From Methanosarcinaceae archaeon (GTDB lineage Archaea > Halobacteriota > Methanosarcinia > Methanosarcinales > Methanosarcinaceae), in assembly GCA_016926455.1 (NCBI GenBank), contig JAFGOO010000192.1, positions 1 through 20,366 on the forward strand: a DNA stretch of 20,366 nucleotides, given 5' to 3'. Under the pieces are notes generated by a model. It worked only from the letters and a program-made list of their open reading frames with translations, did not search any database and was not told the DNA's origin. The position numbers were made by a program, and so were the translations under genes. Below, piece after piece: positions 7,353-15,818 of this stretch. Within the stretch, counting starts at the first letter, position 1. Each line of letters starts with the position of its first letter.

Positions 7353-8720
7353 ATGGAGAACATGAAAGAGAAAGGTCAGTATTTCAACGAAGCCGTTGAA
7401 ACTATGGAACGTGGAGATTTGGATGAATTGGTTGATGAACGTATAAGGTATACTGTCAACTATGCCGCAAAACACTCTCCTTTTTACAAAAAGTGGTTCA
7501 GTGAACATGGGATTAATCCAAAAGATATCCGAACTCATGAAAATCTGCTGGAATTACCAATCATATCCGGTGAAACTATAAGGTCAAATCAACCCCCCGA
7601 AGTGAGCGATTTTTTATTCAAGAGTGTTGGTTGGGAAGATGTATATACGATCCACGAAACAAGCGGTACCAGTGGAACACCAAAGTCGTTCTTTCTCACA
7701 TGGAACGATTGGCAGCGATATGCAGAAAAATATTCCAGAATATTCATTTCTCAGGGTTTTGGTCGCGGTGACAGAGTGGTTGTCTGTGCCTCCTACGGGA
7801 TGAACGTTGGCGCCAATACGATGACGACTGCTGCAAATGAAATCGGCATGACCATTATTCCTGAAGGAAAGTGCACTTTTCCAGTGCGTGTGATTCGGTC
7901 ATACCAGCCCACAGGTATAGTGGGAAGTGTTTTCAAACTTCTCCGATTGGCCAATCGAATGTCCAAAGAACAATTAGACCCAAAGAAATCGAGCATCGAA
8001 CGTCTTGTTGTGGGCGGCGAGAGCTTTGCCGAAGAATCTAGGCAATACCTGTCTGAGGTATGGGGTTGTGATGTTTACAATACCTACGGTAGTACTGAAG
8101 GAACCATGTGTGGCGAGTGTAGTGAACTGAACGGTCTCCATGTGCCAGAAGATTTCGTACATATGGATATATACGACCCTATTAAGGGGGAATTTGTACC
8201 TGATGGAGAATGCGGAAGAGTCGTACTTACCACATTACTTTCAGAAGGAGCAAAAAGTGGTACTCTTCTTCTTAATTACGATACTGAAGATACAACTGTG
8301 GTCCTTACACGTGGTCGATGTGAATGCGGGCGCACACATATGAAAATCACAAGCCCCCAAAGAGAAGCTGAAACTTTTTGGATTACGGGGACGCCTTTCA
8401 ATAAGGTGGATGTGGAACGGGGAGTGTTCCAACGGGAGAATATGGAATACCTGACAGGTGAATATGAGGCATTCCTGTATGGTGGGGATGATGAAGGTGA
8501 GACTACCCTAAGGGTAAGCATGGAATGTAACGATTTTGAAAAATGTGATCAAGATACGGTGTCTGAGAATTTTCTCAGGGCATTTTTTCAGTTCAAGCCA
8601 GGACTTGCCCAGTCGCATGCTGAAGAGACGTTCAAGATTATTTTTAACTTCACTGGTCCAGACGAATTGGAATTGTACCGGGTAAAAGGTCGACCAAAAC
8701 GGTTGGTGGATCGGAGATAG
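7353..8720 (+). CDS. Adenylate-forming enzyme, coenzyme F390 synthetase / phenylacetate-CoA ligase family
   Basis: Members activate a carboxylate or hydroxyl with ATP. In methanogens this subgroup includes coenzyme F390 synthetase, which joins AMP or GMP to the 8-hydroxyl of F420 after oxygen exposure. Visible motifs are the ATP loop TSGTSGTPK (103-111), the Y245-GSTE adenylation motif, and the ribose-contact region LNYDTEDTT. Two cysteine pairs, C253-x2-C256 and C323-x-C325, suggest the zinc site found in PaaK-type enzymes. The length of 455 residues is slightly longer than bacterial PaaK. ATG 7353 is used here, but ATG 7362 has a better-spaced GGGAG (7348-7352) and may be the real start. 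The F420 genes 3.7 kb upstream make F390 chemistry plausible, but an aryl- or acyl-CoA ligase cannot be excluded. Confidence 0.7.
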   Translation: MENMKEKGQYFNEAVETMERGDLDELVDERIRYTVNYAAKHSPFYKKWFSEHGINPKDIRTHENLLELPIISGETIRSNQPPEVSDFLFKSVGWEDVYTIHETSGTSGTPKSFFLTWNDWQRYAEKYSRIFISQGFGRGDRVVVCASYGMNVGANTMTTAANEIGMTIIPEGKCTFPVRVIRSYQPTGIVGSVFKLLRLANRMSKEQLDPKKSSIERLVVGGESFAEESRQYLSEVWGCDVYNTYGSTEGTMCGECSELNGLHVPEDFVHMDIYDPIKGEFVPDGECGRVVLTTLLSEGAKSGTLLLNYDTEDTTVVLTRGRCECGRTHMKITSPQREAETFWITGTPFNKVDVERGVFQRENMEYLTGEYEAFLYGGDDEGETTLRVSMECNDFEKCDQDTVSENFLRAFFQFKPGLAQSHAEETFKIIFNFTGPDELELYRVKGRPKRLVDRR

Positions 8721-8862
8721 TCGCGTTTGATTTATTATGGGACGATTGTAAGTTTCTATAATGCAGGAAAAAAATAACAAATAATATTTCTAGGTTTAAT
8801 GTCAACCTGCTCAGGTAAAGTTGAGAAAGGTGAATCTATTGAAAACCGAAAAAAAGGAAAAT

Positions 8863-9072
8863 ATGCTTACAAAGCAGAAGTATATTGCGATTATTAAGAG
8901 AAATAAGCAGATAAACAAGGTAAACATTTTCGTTCTTGCTGCAGGGCTGCTGCTTCCATTAGTTGGCTACAAGGAGATTGGAGATCAGGTTCTATGGCTT
9001 GGTATTATAATATTTGTCTATACCATGGGGTCTAATCTAATAGCAAGGACTCAGATTCGGAAGTTGGGGTAA
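8863..9072 (+). CDS. Small two-helix membrane protein, unknown function
   Basis: I do not recognise this protein. From the ATG at 8863 it has 69 residues, with a basic N-terminus (KQKYIAIIKRNKQINK) and two hydrophobic segments, VNIFVLAAGLLLPLVGY and VLWLGIIIFVYTMGSNLIA, joined by a short loop with charged residues. The C-terminus is again basic (RTQIRKLG), so both ends probably face the cytoplasm. The frame extends up to TTG 8821, but AAAAGGAAA just before ATG 8863 favours the shorter start. It lies alone between the F390 synthetase-like gene and the gap before polD. Confidence 0.5.
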   Translation: MLTKQKYIAIIKRNKQINKVNIFVLAAGLLLPLVGYKEIGDQVLWLGIIIFVYTMGSNLIARTQIRKLG

Positions 9073-9145
9073 ATTTCGAATATATCCGGGTTTAGCATTA
9101 TCATTCTTTCTTAAAAAATGTCTTAGTGCGCGTGTTTCATTATTA

Positions 9146-9168
9146 CCCCCCCCATTTCCGGTGGAAAT
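9146..9168 (-). promoter_or_regulatory. ORB-like element (candidate Orc1/Cdc6 binding box)
   Basis: On the minus strand the dyad ATTTCC-ACC-GGAAAT is followed at once by eight G (the C-run at 9146-9153 on the plus strand). Archaeal origin recognition boxes combine a TTCCA..GGAAA-type dyad with a G-rich string on one side, and this site has that design. AT-rich sequence (TATATAAG, TAATAATG) lies on the far side. I see only one copy in the window and no orc1/cdc6 gene, so origin activity is not shown; it could also be a regulator site for the PolD gene 218 bases downstream. The remainder of 9073-9385 holds the polD promoter. Confidence 0.45.
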
Positions 9169-9348
9169 TATATATAAGTATGTAATAATGATCACTATAC
9201 AGATGAAAATCTAAAATATCAAATTAGTAGCAATAGCAGGTATGTCAAGTTTCTTCAATTAACGCTAACAACATCTTTTTAATCCTCAAGCCCATAAATC
9301 CACCAAGAAAACCCTCCTTCTGTCGGATTTACTTGAAGTACATAATTT

Positions 9349-9361
9349 TTTAAATTATATA
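9349..9361 (+). promoter_or_regulatory. TATA region of the PolD large-subunit gene
   Basis: TTTAAATTATATA contains two overlapping TATA-like boxes 25 to 37 bases before the ATG at 9386. Transcription would start within about 10 bases of the ribosome site AAAGGATTG (9372-9380). Confidence 0.45.
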
Positions 9362-9385
9362 CAACAAGAAAAAAGGATTGTCCAC

Positions 9386-12300
9386 ATGGCTGAACTAATA
9401 GCAAGCGAACAAATGCAAGATTATTTCAACGGGCTTGAATCAAGACTCAAGCGCGAGATTGAGATCGCAAACACGGCGCGCTCTCGAGGGAAGGACCCAA
9501 AACCCTATGTTGAGATCCCACTTGCAAAGGATCTTGCTGACAGGGTGGAAAACCTGATTGATGTCAAAGGTGTAGCAGAATGTATACGTAAACTGGAAGA
9601 AACCATGTCGCGCGAGGAGGCTGCACTTGCTATCGGGAAAGAGGTGGCAGAGGGTGCGGTTGGTTTTTTTGGTTCAAAGGTAGAGGCATTGGAAGCTGCA
9701 ATCAGAGTATCGGTCGCAATGCTTACTGAAGGTGTGGTTGCGGCACCAATTGAGGGCATTGACGGAGTGACCATTCGGAAAAATGATGATGGAACAGAAT
9801 ATCTTAGTATATTCTATGCAGGTCCCATCCGCAGTGCGGGTGGTACTGCTCAGGCACTTTCTGTACTTGTCGGGGATTACGTGCGTCGCAGTGTGGGTCT
9901 TGACAGGTACAAAGCTCGCAAAGAAGAGGTTGAGCGGTATGTAGAGGAAATTATTCGGTATCGAGGTCTTGCAAATCTCCAGTATATGCCATCTGAGGCT
10001 GAAATCCGTTTGATTGTGGAGAACTGTCCCATATGCATCGACGGTGAACCAACAGAAAAGGAAGAGGTGGAAGGACACCGTGATCTTGAAAGGGTCGCAA
10101 CGAACAGGGTACGCGGCGGCATGGCACTTGTGCTTGCAGAAGGACTTGCACTCAAGGCGCCAAAGATACAGAAACATGTCAAAAAGCTCAAGATAGATGG
10201 CTGGGACTGGCTTGATACCATGATATCTGGTACAAAGAGCGACGGTGAAGAAATGGAAGTTCAGGTCAAACCTAGGGATAAGTACCTGCGTGATCTCATA
10301 GCCGGGCGTCCAGTATTCTCACATCCTTCCCGTCCCGGAGGTTTTCGTCTTCGGTATGGCAGGTCTCGCAATACCTCTTTTGCAGCAGCAGGTATTAGCC
10401 CTGCTGGAATGGTGCTGATGGATGATTTCATTGCTGCAGGTACTCAGCTTAAAGTAGAGCGTCCTGGGAAAGCAGCAGGTATTGCACCTGTGGATTCCAT
10501 AGAAGGACCCACTGTAAGGCTCAGATCAGGGGATCTTGTCCGGATTGATGATATTAAAGATGCACATTCTCTCCGTCCAGAGGTCGAAGCTATCATCGAC
10601 TTAGGCGAGATATTGATAAACTACGGTGACTTTCTTGAGAACAACCATCCGCTTATTCCCTCTTCCTATTGTTTTGAATGGTGGGTTCAGGAATATGAAA
10701 AAAAGGTTCAGGATGCGGACATCGATGAAGCATTGCTGAAGGAACCAACCCAAGAGGTTGCACTTGATATCGCAGACAAGTATGGTGTGTCCCTACATCC
10801 AAAGTTCACGTACCTCTGGCATGATATAACGATAGAAGAGTTCAAGAAACTGGTAGGTTTTGTCTCTGAAAATGGTGCTCTCAGTCCAGATGTTTCTGTT
10901 CTGGAGCTACCCTATGAAACTTCGTTTGCAACCGGTCTAAAGACCATCCTTGAGAATCTGCTGGTGCTACACAGGGTAAGGAACGGGACGATAATGATCG
11001 ATGAACCACTTCCCTTTGTCCGATGTTTGGGACTTGGTCTGGACCTTACGCGTACTTGGGAGAATATTGACACCGATGATGTACTGGATGCTGTGAACTG
11101 GCTGAGCGGTATGAACGTTCATGCCCGTGCGTTGGTGCGTATCGGTGCAAGAATGGGCCGTCCTGAAAAATCAGATAAGAGGCGGATGTCTCCTGCGCCG
11201 CATGTGCTGTTCCCTATCGGCGATTCAGCAGGCAATACAAGAAAACTGGGCACAGCAGCAGGTTTCACTGCATCCATGAACGCCAAGGTGGGTGAAATAC
11301 GGGTAGAGATCGGTACCAGAGTATGCCCTACATGCAGCAGGGAGACCCATGAATCCAGATGTGAATGTGGAGAGTTCACGGTTCCGAAGCTGTTTTGCCA
11401 GAGATGCGGAATTTCCATGAATCAGGAAATATGTCCCAGATGTGGACGGCAGACCACATCGGTGAGGATGCAGAATATTGATTTCAAGACCATCTACCAA
11501 AAAGCTTTTGAAAGTCTGGGTGAACGGGAGGGACTGGAATCGTTCAAGGGTGTCAAGAGGCTCATGTCAAAACACATGACCCCTGAACCGCTTGAAAAAG
11601 GGGTTTTAAGGGCAAAACACGGATTGTTCACGTTCAAGGACGGAACCGTACGCTACGACATGTCAGATCTACCCTTGACCCACATAAGATCTCATGAGAT
11701 TGGGGTATCTGCAGCAAAGTTGCGGGATATGGGATATGATAAAGATATACATGGAGAACTGCTTACAAATGATGAACAGGTGGTGTCCCTTAAGGTCCAA
11801 GACCTTATCATATCGTATGACGCTGCGGACTATCTACTCAAGACCACGCAGTACCTAGATGACCTTCTTGTGAGATACTACAGGGTTGAACCCTACTATA
11901 AGGCAGAATTCATTGATGATATTGTTGGGGTTCTTCTGATAGGACTTGCTCCGCACACGTCTGCAGGTGTGCTTGGAAGGCTGGTCGGTTTTACTTCTGC
12001 ATCAGTGGGATATGCGCATCCTTTCTTCCATGCAGCAAAGCGGCGGAATTGTGATGGTGATGAGGATTGCATCATGCTGCTACTGGACGGCCTTCTTAAT
12101 TTTTCCCGTGACTACCTGCCTGATAAACGTGGTGGTCAGATGGATGCACCGCTTGTGCTCACAACCCGAATCGACCCAAGTGAGGTGGACAAGGAGGCGC
12201 ATAACATCGATGTGTGTGCACGATACCCTCTTGATTTCTATGAGGCAACCCAGAGGTATGCTAATCCCAAGGAACTGGAAGGTATGATGGATCTTGTGAG

Positions 12301-12802
12301 CGGAAGGCTGGGAACGCCGCAGCAGTACGATGGTTTCATGTTCACACACGACACTTCTGATATCGCAGCAGGTCCCCTGCACAGCGCATACAAGACGCTG
12401 GGTAGTATGGTGGAAAAGATGGAGGCCCAGCTTGCACTTGCAGACAAGATACGTGCAGTGGATGCCCCAGACGTTGCAGAACGTGTGCTGAAGTCGCATT
12501 TCTTACCTGATATGATTGGGAACCTCAGGGCATTTTCACGGCAGGGTACGCGGTGCACCAGATGTGGGGCAAAGTTCAGGCGTCCGCCACTGACAGGAAG
12601 CTGTCCGAAATGTGGAGGGCGTGTGGTTCTCACAGTTCATGAGGGGGCTGTGAAGAAGTACCTTGAAGTGTCCCAGCGTGTTGCAAGCGAGTACAACGTG
12701 TCAATTTATATAAAACAGCGGATTGAACTGGTGGGTTACGACATCAAGTCGCTTTTCGGGAATGACAGATCAAAACAGATGGGATTGTCGGACTTTATGT
12801 GA
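9386..12802 (+). CDS. polC: DNA polymerase D large (catalytic) subunit DP2
   Basis: DP2 is the catalytic subunit of the archaeal replicative polymerase PolD and works with DP1, encoded at 18264-19793. The protein has 1138 residues, the usual size without an intein. Family blocks include FYAGPIRSAGGTAQALSVLVGDYVRR (about 150-175), SRPGGFRLRYGRSRNT, and the N888-C-D-G-D-E-D894 segment with catalytic aspartates, a site that in some archaea is split by an intein but is intact here. HNIDVCARYPLDFYEA follows. There are two cysteine-rich zinc regions: from C647 (CPTC...CECG...CQRC...CPRCG) and C1057-x2-C1060 with a second CPKCGG near the C-terminus, where DP1 and PCNA contacts are expected. The last 8 bases overlap the end of mmp10 on the other strand. 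Confidence 0.97.
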   Translation: MAELIASEQMQDYFNGLESRLKREIEIANTARSRGKDPKPYVEIPLAKDLADRVENLIDVKGVAECIRKLEETMSREEAALAIGKEVAEGAVGFFGSKVEALEAAIRVSVAMLTEGVVAAPIEGIDGVTIRKNDDGTEYLSIFYAGPIRSAGGTAQALSVLVGDYVRRSVGLDRYKARKEEVERYVEEIIRYRGLANLQYMPSEAEIRLIVENCPICIDGEPTEKEEVEGHRDLERVATNRVRGGMALVLAEGLALKAPKIQKHVKKLKIDGWDWLDTMISGTKSDGEEMEVQVKPRDKYLRDLIAGRPVFSHPSRPGGFRLRYGRSRNTSFAAAGISPAGMVLMDDFIAAGTQLKVERPGKAAGIAPVDSIEGPTVRLRSGDLVRIDDIKDAHSLRPEVEAIIDLGEILINYGDFLENNHPLIPSSYCFEWWVQEYEKKVQDADIDEALLKEPTQEVALDIADKYGVSLHPKFTYLWHDITIEEFKKLVGFVSENGALSPDVSVLELPYETSFATGLKTILENLLVLHRVRNGTIMIDEPLPFVRCLGLGLDLTRTWENIDTDDVLDAVNWLSGMNVHARALVRIGARMGRPEKSDKRRMSPAPHVLFPIGDSAGNTRKLGTAAGFTASMNAKVGEIRVEIGTRVCPTCSRETHESRCECGEFTVPKLFCQRCGISMNQEICPRCGRQTTSVRMQNIDFKTIYQKAFESLGEREGLESFKGVKRLMSKHMTPEPLEKGVLRAKHGLFTFKDGTVRYDMSDLPLTHIRSHEIGVSAAKLRDMGYDKDIHGELLTNDEQVVSLKVQDLIISYDAADYLLKTTQYLDDLLVRYYRVEPYYKAEFIDDIVGVLLIGLAPHTSAGVLGRLVGFTSASVGYAHPFFHAAKRRNCDGDEDCIMLLLDGLLNFSRDYLPDKRGGQMDAPLVLTTRIDPSEVDKEAHNIDVCARYPLDFYEATQRYANPKELEGMMDLVSGRLGTPQQYDGFMFTHDTSDIAAGPLHSAYKTLGSMVEKMEAQLALADKIRAVDAPDVAERVLKSHFLPDMIGNLRAFSRQGTRCTRCGAKFRRPPLTGSCPKCGGRVVLTVHEGAVKKYLEVSQRVASEYNVSIYIKQRIELVGYDIKSLFGNDRSKQMGLSDFM

Positions 12803-14027
12803 TAGGTGTTCCAATCGCGTTTATATGCTTGATGAGTTCTGTGAACATTTCGGTTTCAAGTTTCAGCACCTCAGCTTCGGTCATACCTATGGACATCTCG
12901 CCGTCAACGCTAAGGCGGTCAGGACCGCGGCGCACCAGCCTGTCAACGCCATCACTACTCAAGACTTTTTTGACCTCAGGGTCATGAACAAAGGCACGCC
13001 CGGGTATTAATACCGTCTCCTTTACATCCGACAGGTCAAGTGCTTCGATATCCTCGATGGTGATGAGACATGCCACATCCTTGTTCACGGGCGCGACGTT
13101 AACGCTGCCTCCAAGCTTATCGAATATCTCCTGCAGGCGAGGAGCGGCTATGCTGCTTGATATGATGGTTGCTTCTTTTGTGATAGTGGGAAGCTGTGAA
13201 AGTGCATCATCGTGATTACGGATGGCAAAGGGAGAGCCTATAAGAGGGTCTTCAAGGGGTGTGGCTGTGACCCTGAAGCTGTGGCGTTCTGCAGCTTCGC
13301 GCACGATCTGCTGGAAGTCAGAAACGGTATGAGGCGTCACGCCTTCTATGATGGGGGCATTGCCAAGAATGAGTCCCTGCTCCCGAGTGTTTGCGAACCT
13401 CATGAGTATGGCGCCTGTTGCACCCATCTCTTCTAGATCTGTAAGGGTCTTCTCAAGAACCTCACCATCGTTCACGCCGGGTATGAGTACCATTGCTGCA
13501 TATACCTCACATTGTGCGCAGAACTCCCGGAGGACTTTAAGAGATGCTTCTGGTTTTGGATCATTCATGTAAGTGTGCCTAAGCTGCGGGTCTGTTGCAA
13601 ATACCGTGAAGGATACCTCTGTCACTCCGTTCTCGATAAAGAACTGTGCCTCATTGCCTGTGTTGAAACCCTTGCCGCTGGTGTACCCAAGATGTATCGG
13701 CAGGCCGAACTGGGATAGAAAGGCAACAAGGTCCATCAGTTCCGGATAGCAGCTAACATCCCCTCCACCGCTAATGGTGAATTTGTTCACTTCCCCTGAA
13801 CCGAACCGGATGGACTGCATGACAGATTGAATCACCATCTGCACTGGTTTGAATCCAGCATAGGATTCCCTGACACCGCGCGTGCAGTAATCACAGCCTT
13901 TTGTGAACGGGAAGCAGTACCTGCAACCAAAAGCCGGAACATTTTTTATTTTTTTAAAATAGCAGTAGCTGCAAAATCCACGGCAGTCAATCCCGGGGCT
14001 TCCTCCAATATCGGCAACGATTTCCAT
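12795..14027 (-). CDS. mmp10: Mmp10, B12-dependent radical SAM methylase of McrA arginine
   Basis: Mmp10 (methanogenesis marker 10) adds a methyl group to carbon 5 of an arginine in the alpha subunit of methyl-coenzyme M reductase, using a radical SAM cluster and cobalamin. The N-terminus MEIVADIGGSPGIDCRGFCSYCYFKK is diagnostic: the cluster cysteines are C15-x3-C19-x2-C22. Two further CxxC pairs (C35/C38 and C45/C48, in FGCRYCFPFTKGCDYCTRG) match the family's extra metal site. GGGDVSCYPEL is the SAM-binding glycine stretch. The length of 410 residues is normal. This gene marks the organism as methanogen-like. Its stop overlaps polC tail to tail by 8 bases; argS lies 67 bases upstream on the same strand. 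Confidence 0.92.
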   Translation of the reverse strand: MEIVADIGGSPGIDCRGFCSYCYFKKIKNVPAFGCRYCFPFTKGCDYCTRGVRESYAGFKPVQMVIQSVMQSIRFGSGEVNKFTISGGGDVSCYPELMDLVAFLSQFGLPIHLGYTSGKGFNTGNEAQFFIENGVTEVSFTVFATDPQLRHTYMNDPKPEASLKVLREFCAQCEVYAAMVLIPGVNDGEVLEKTLTDLEEMGATGAILMRFANTREQGLILGNAPIIEGVTPHTVSDFQQIVREAAERHSFRVTATPLEDPLIGSPFAIRNHDDALSQLPTITKEATIISSSIAAPRLQEIFDKLGGSVNVAPVNKDVACLITIEDIEALDLSDVKETVLIPGRAFVHDPEVKKVLSSDGVDRLVRRGPDRLSVDGEMSIGMTEAEVLKLETEMFTELIKHINAIGTPIT

Positions 14028-14094
14028 ATCAATCGTGGGTAGTTGAAGTGGATGTTACTAAATCTTTGTGGTTTTGGAAGGTAAAACCCTATTT

Positions 14095-15798
14095 TCACAT
14101 CGACTCAGGCGCCCCGATGCCCAGTGTATCAAGTGCATTTGCAAGTACTATGCGGGCACAATCCACCAGTGCAAGCCTGCTGTTGCGGTCCGTCTCGTCC
14201 TCGGCGCTGATAACAGGCACGAATCTGTAGAACTGGTTGAAGGAATCTGCAAGTTCCCGGGCGTAAATGGCAAATATGTGCGGTTTCAACTCCCTTGCAG
14301 ACTGATCAAGCAAATTGTCGAACTGTGCCATCTTTTTGATTAATGCCACCTCTGAATCCTCCAGAAGCACGGATGGGTCGACGGTTGTGGCAGGGTTCCA
14401 GAGTCCTTCATCCTTTGCTTTTGCAAGGATGCTGCAAGCCCTTGCGTGGGAATACTGAATGAACGGTGCACCTTGCTTCTCGAAATCAAGAGCTTCCTTC
14501 CAGTTAAACACTGTGGACTTTTCAGGGGAGACCTTGACAATATCGTAACGCACTGCACCGATACCCACAATCGCTGCAACCTCTTTCTTGAACTTGTCCG
14601 GCATCTCAGGGCGGCGCTTCTCCACCTCCACAAATGCCTGTTCCTCAACCTGTTCAAATAGCTCGTCTGCTGTAATGAACTTACCACGCCGAGTGCTCAT
14701 GGAACCTTCCGGAAGGGAGACAAACTCGAAAATAACAATCTCTGGTTCATTTTTTCCGATGGCATTCAGGATTGCCTTGAGCTGTCCTGATATCAGTTTA
14801 TGGTCTGCTCCCAGAATATCAATTACTCGTTCTGCCTGCTCGCCCTTCCACTCATGGTATGCAATGTCACGGGTGGTATACAACGAAGTCCCATCGCTGC
14901 GCTGGACGACAAGCGACTTTTCAAAACCGTAGTCTTGAAGGTTCACAACAAGTGCTCCGTTGTCTATCTTAGTGAGTCCCGTGGACCTAATCTCATTCAC
15001 GATTCTCGAAACCGCACCTGACCTCACAAAATCCGACTCATTGACAAATTTGTCATGTACCACGTTCATGTGAAGCAACGTTTTTCTGATACCTGTCACT
15101 GCAAAACCCACAGCCCTGTCAAAACGCTCGATGGTTTTATCATCCCCGCTTTCAACAAGCTGCATGAGCCTCTCGACCTCTGCCACCTTTTCAGGATGTG
15201 CTTCAAGTTCTGCATTTGCCCTAATATATACATCTGCAATTGCATGGTCTGGTTTCTTTGAAGTATCAAACTCGAACTGTGAAAGCGCCCATGACACGAT
15301 TGCTATTTGCCTTCCCATATCGTTCACGTAATAATGAATCTCCACGTTATAACCCACGCGTTTAAGTATGCGCGTAAGGGTATCACCTATCACGGAATTC
15401 CTGATATGTCCAACATGCAGGGGTCCGTTGGGATTTGCCGAGGTGTGTTCTATGATTATCTTTCCTTCACAGAACCCACCTCCAAAACCATCAGTCTCGT
15501 GTCGTATCCTTGACACGGTTTCATCAAGATACCGGCGGTTTGCCCGGACGTTCAGGTAAGGACCCACTGCTTCAACACTATCAAGATATGAATCATTTGG
15601 TATCGCAACAGTCTTCGCGATCTTCTCGGCTATGTCCTTTGGGTTCTGTTTAAGCTTTGAAGCCAGCCTAAATGCGACCCTAGATGCAATGTCTGCATGT
15701 TGCGAAGGTTCAAGATTAAGATCATCCTTTCCATATCCTAGGGATTCCATGGCATCGTTCAGTATCAAAGTAACCTGCTGCTTGAATTCCAAAAACAA
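14095..15798 (-). CDS. argS: Arginyl-tRNA synthetase
   Basis: This class I synthetase charges tRNA-Arg with arginine in the cytoplasm. The N-terminal Add1 domain (about 1-110) leads to the HIGH motif as HVGH (128-131) in TSANPNGPLHVGHIRN. The KMSKS counterpart is the degenerate MSTRRGKF from M367, as usual for archaeal ArgRS. The C-terminal helical anticodon domain ends in the family-typical LGIGAPESM. The length of 567 residues is normal. The start is TTG at 15798: MFLEFK agrees with homologues, and AAGGTGG (15803-15809 on this strand) is spaced 4 bases from it, while no ATG is near. prf1 ends 20 bases upstream, so the two genes look like one operon. Confidence 0.95.
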   Translation of the reverse strand: MFLEFKQQVTLILNDAMESLGYGKDDLNLEPSQHADIASRVAFRLASKLKQNPKDIAEKIAKTVAIPNDSYLDSVEAVGPYLNVRANRRYLDETVSRIRHETDGFGGGFCEGKIIIEHTSANPNGPLHVGHIRNSVIGDTLTRILKRVGYNVEIHYYVNDMGRQIAIVSWALSQFEFDTSKKPDHAIADVYIRANAELEAHPEKVAEVERLMQLVESGDDKTIERFDRAVGFAVTGIRKTLLHMNVVHDKFVNESDFVRSGAVSRIVNEIRSTGLTKIDNGALVVNLQDYGFEKSLVVQRSDGTSLYTTRDIAYHEWKGEQAERVIDILGADHKLISGQLKAILNAIGKNEPEIVIFEFVSLPEGSMSTRRGKFITADELFEQVEEQAFVEVEKRRPEMPDKFKKEVAAIVGIGAVRYDIVKVSPEKSTVFNWKEALDFEKQGAPFIQYSHARACSILAKAKDEGLWNPATTVDPSVLLEDSEVALIKKMAQFDNLLDQSARELKPHIFAIYARELADSFNQFYRFVPVISAEDETDRNSRLALVDCARIVLANALDTLGIGAPESM

Positions 15799-15818
15799 AA
15801 AACCACCTTCTATAAAAA

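Noticed and set aside
14070..14088. GGTTTT/AAAACC hairpin between argS and mmp10
   Set aside because: A 6-bp AT-rich stem without a following T-run is not good evidence for a terminator.
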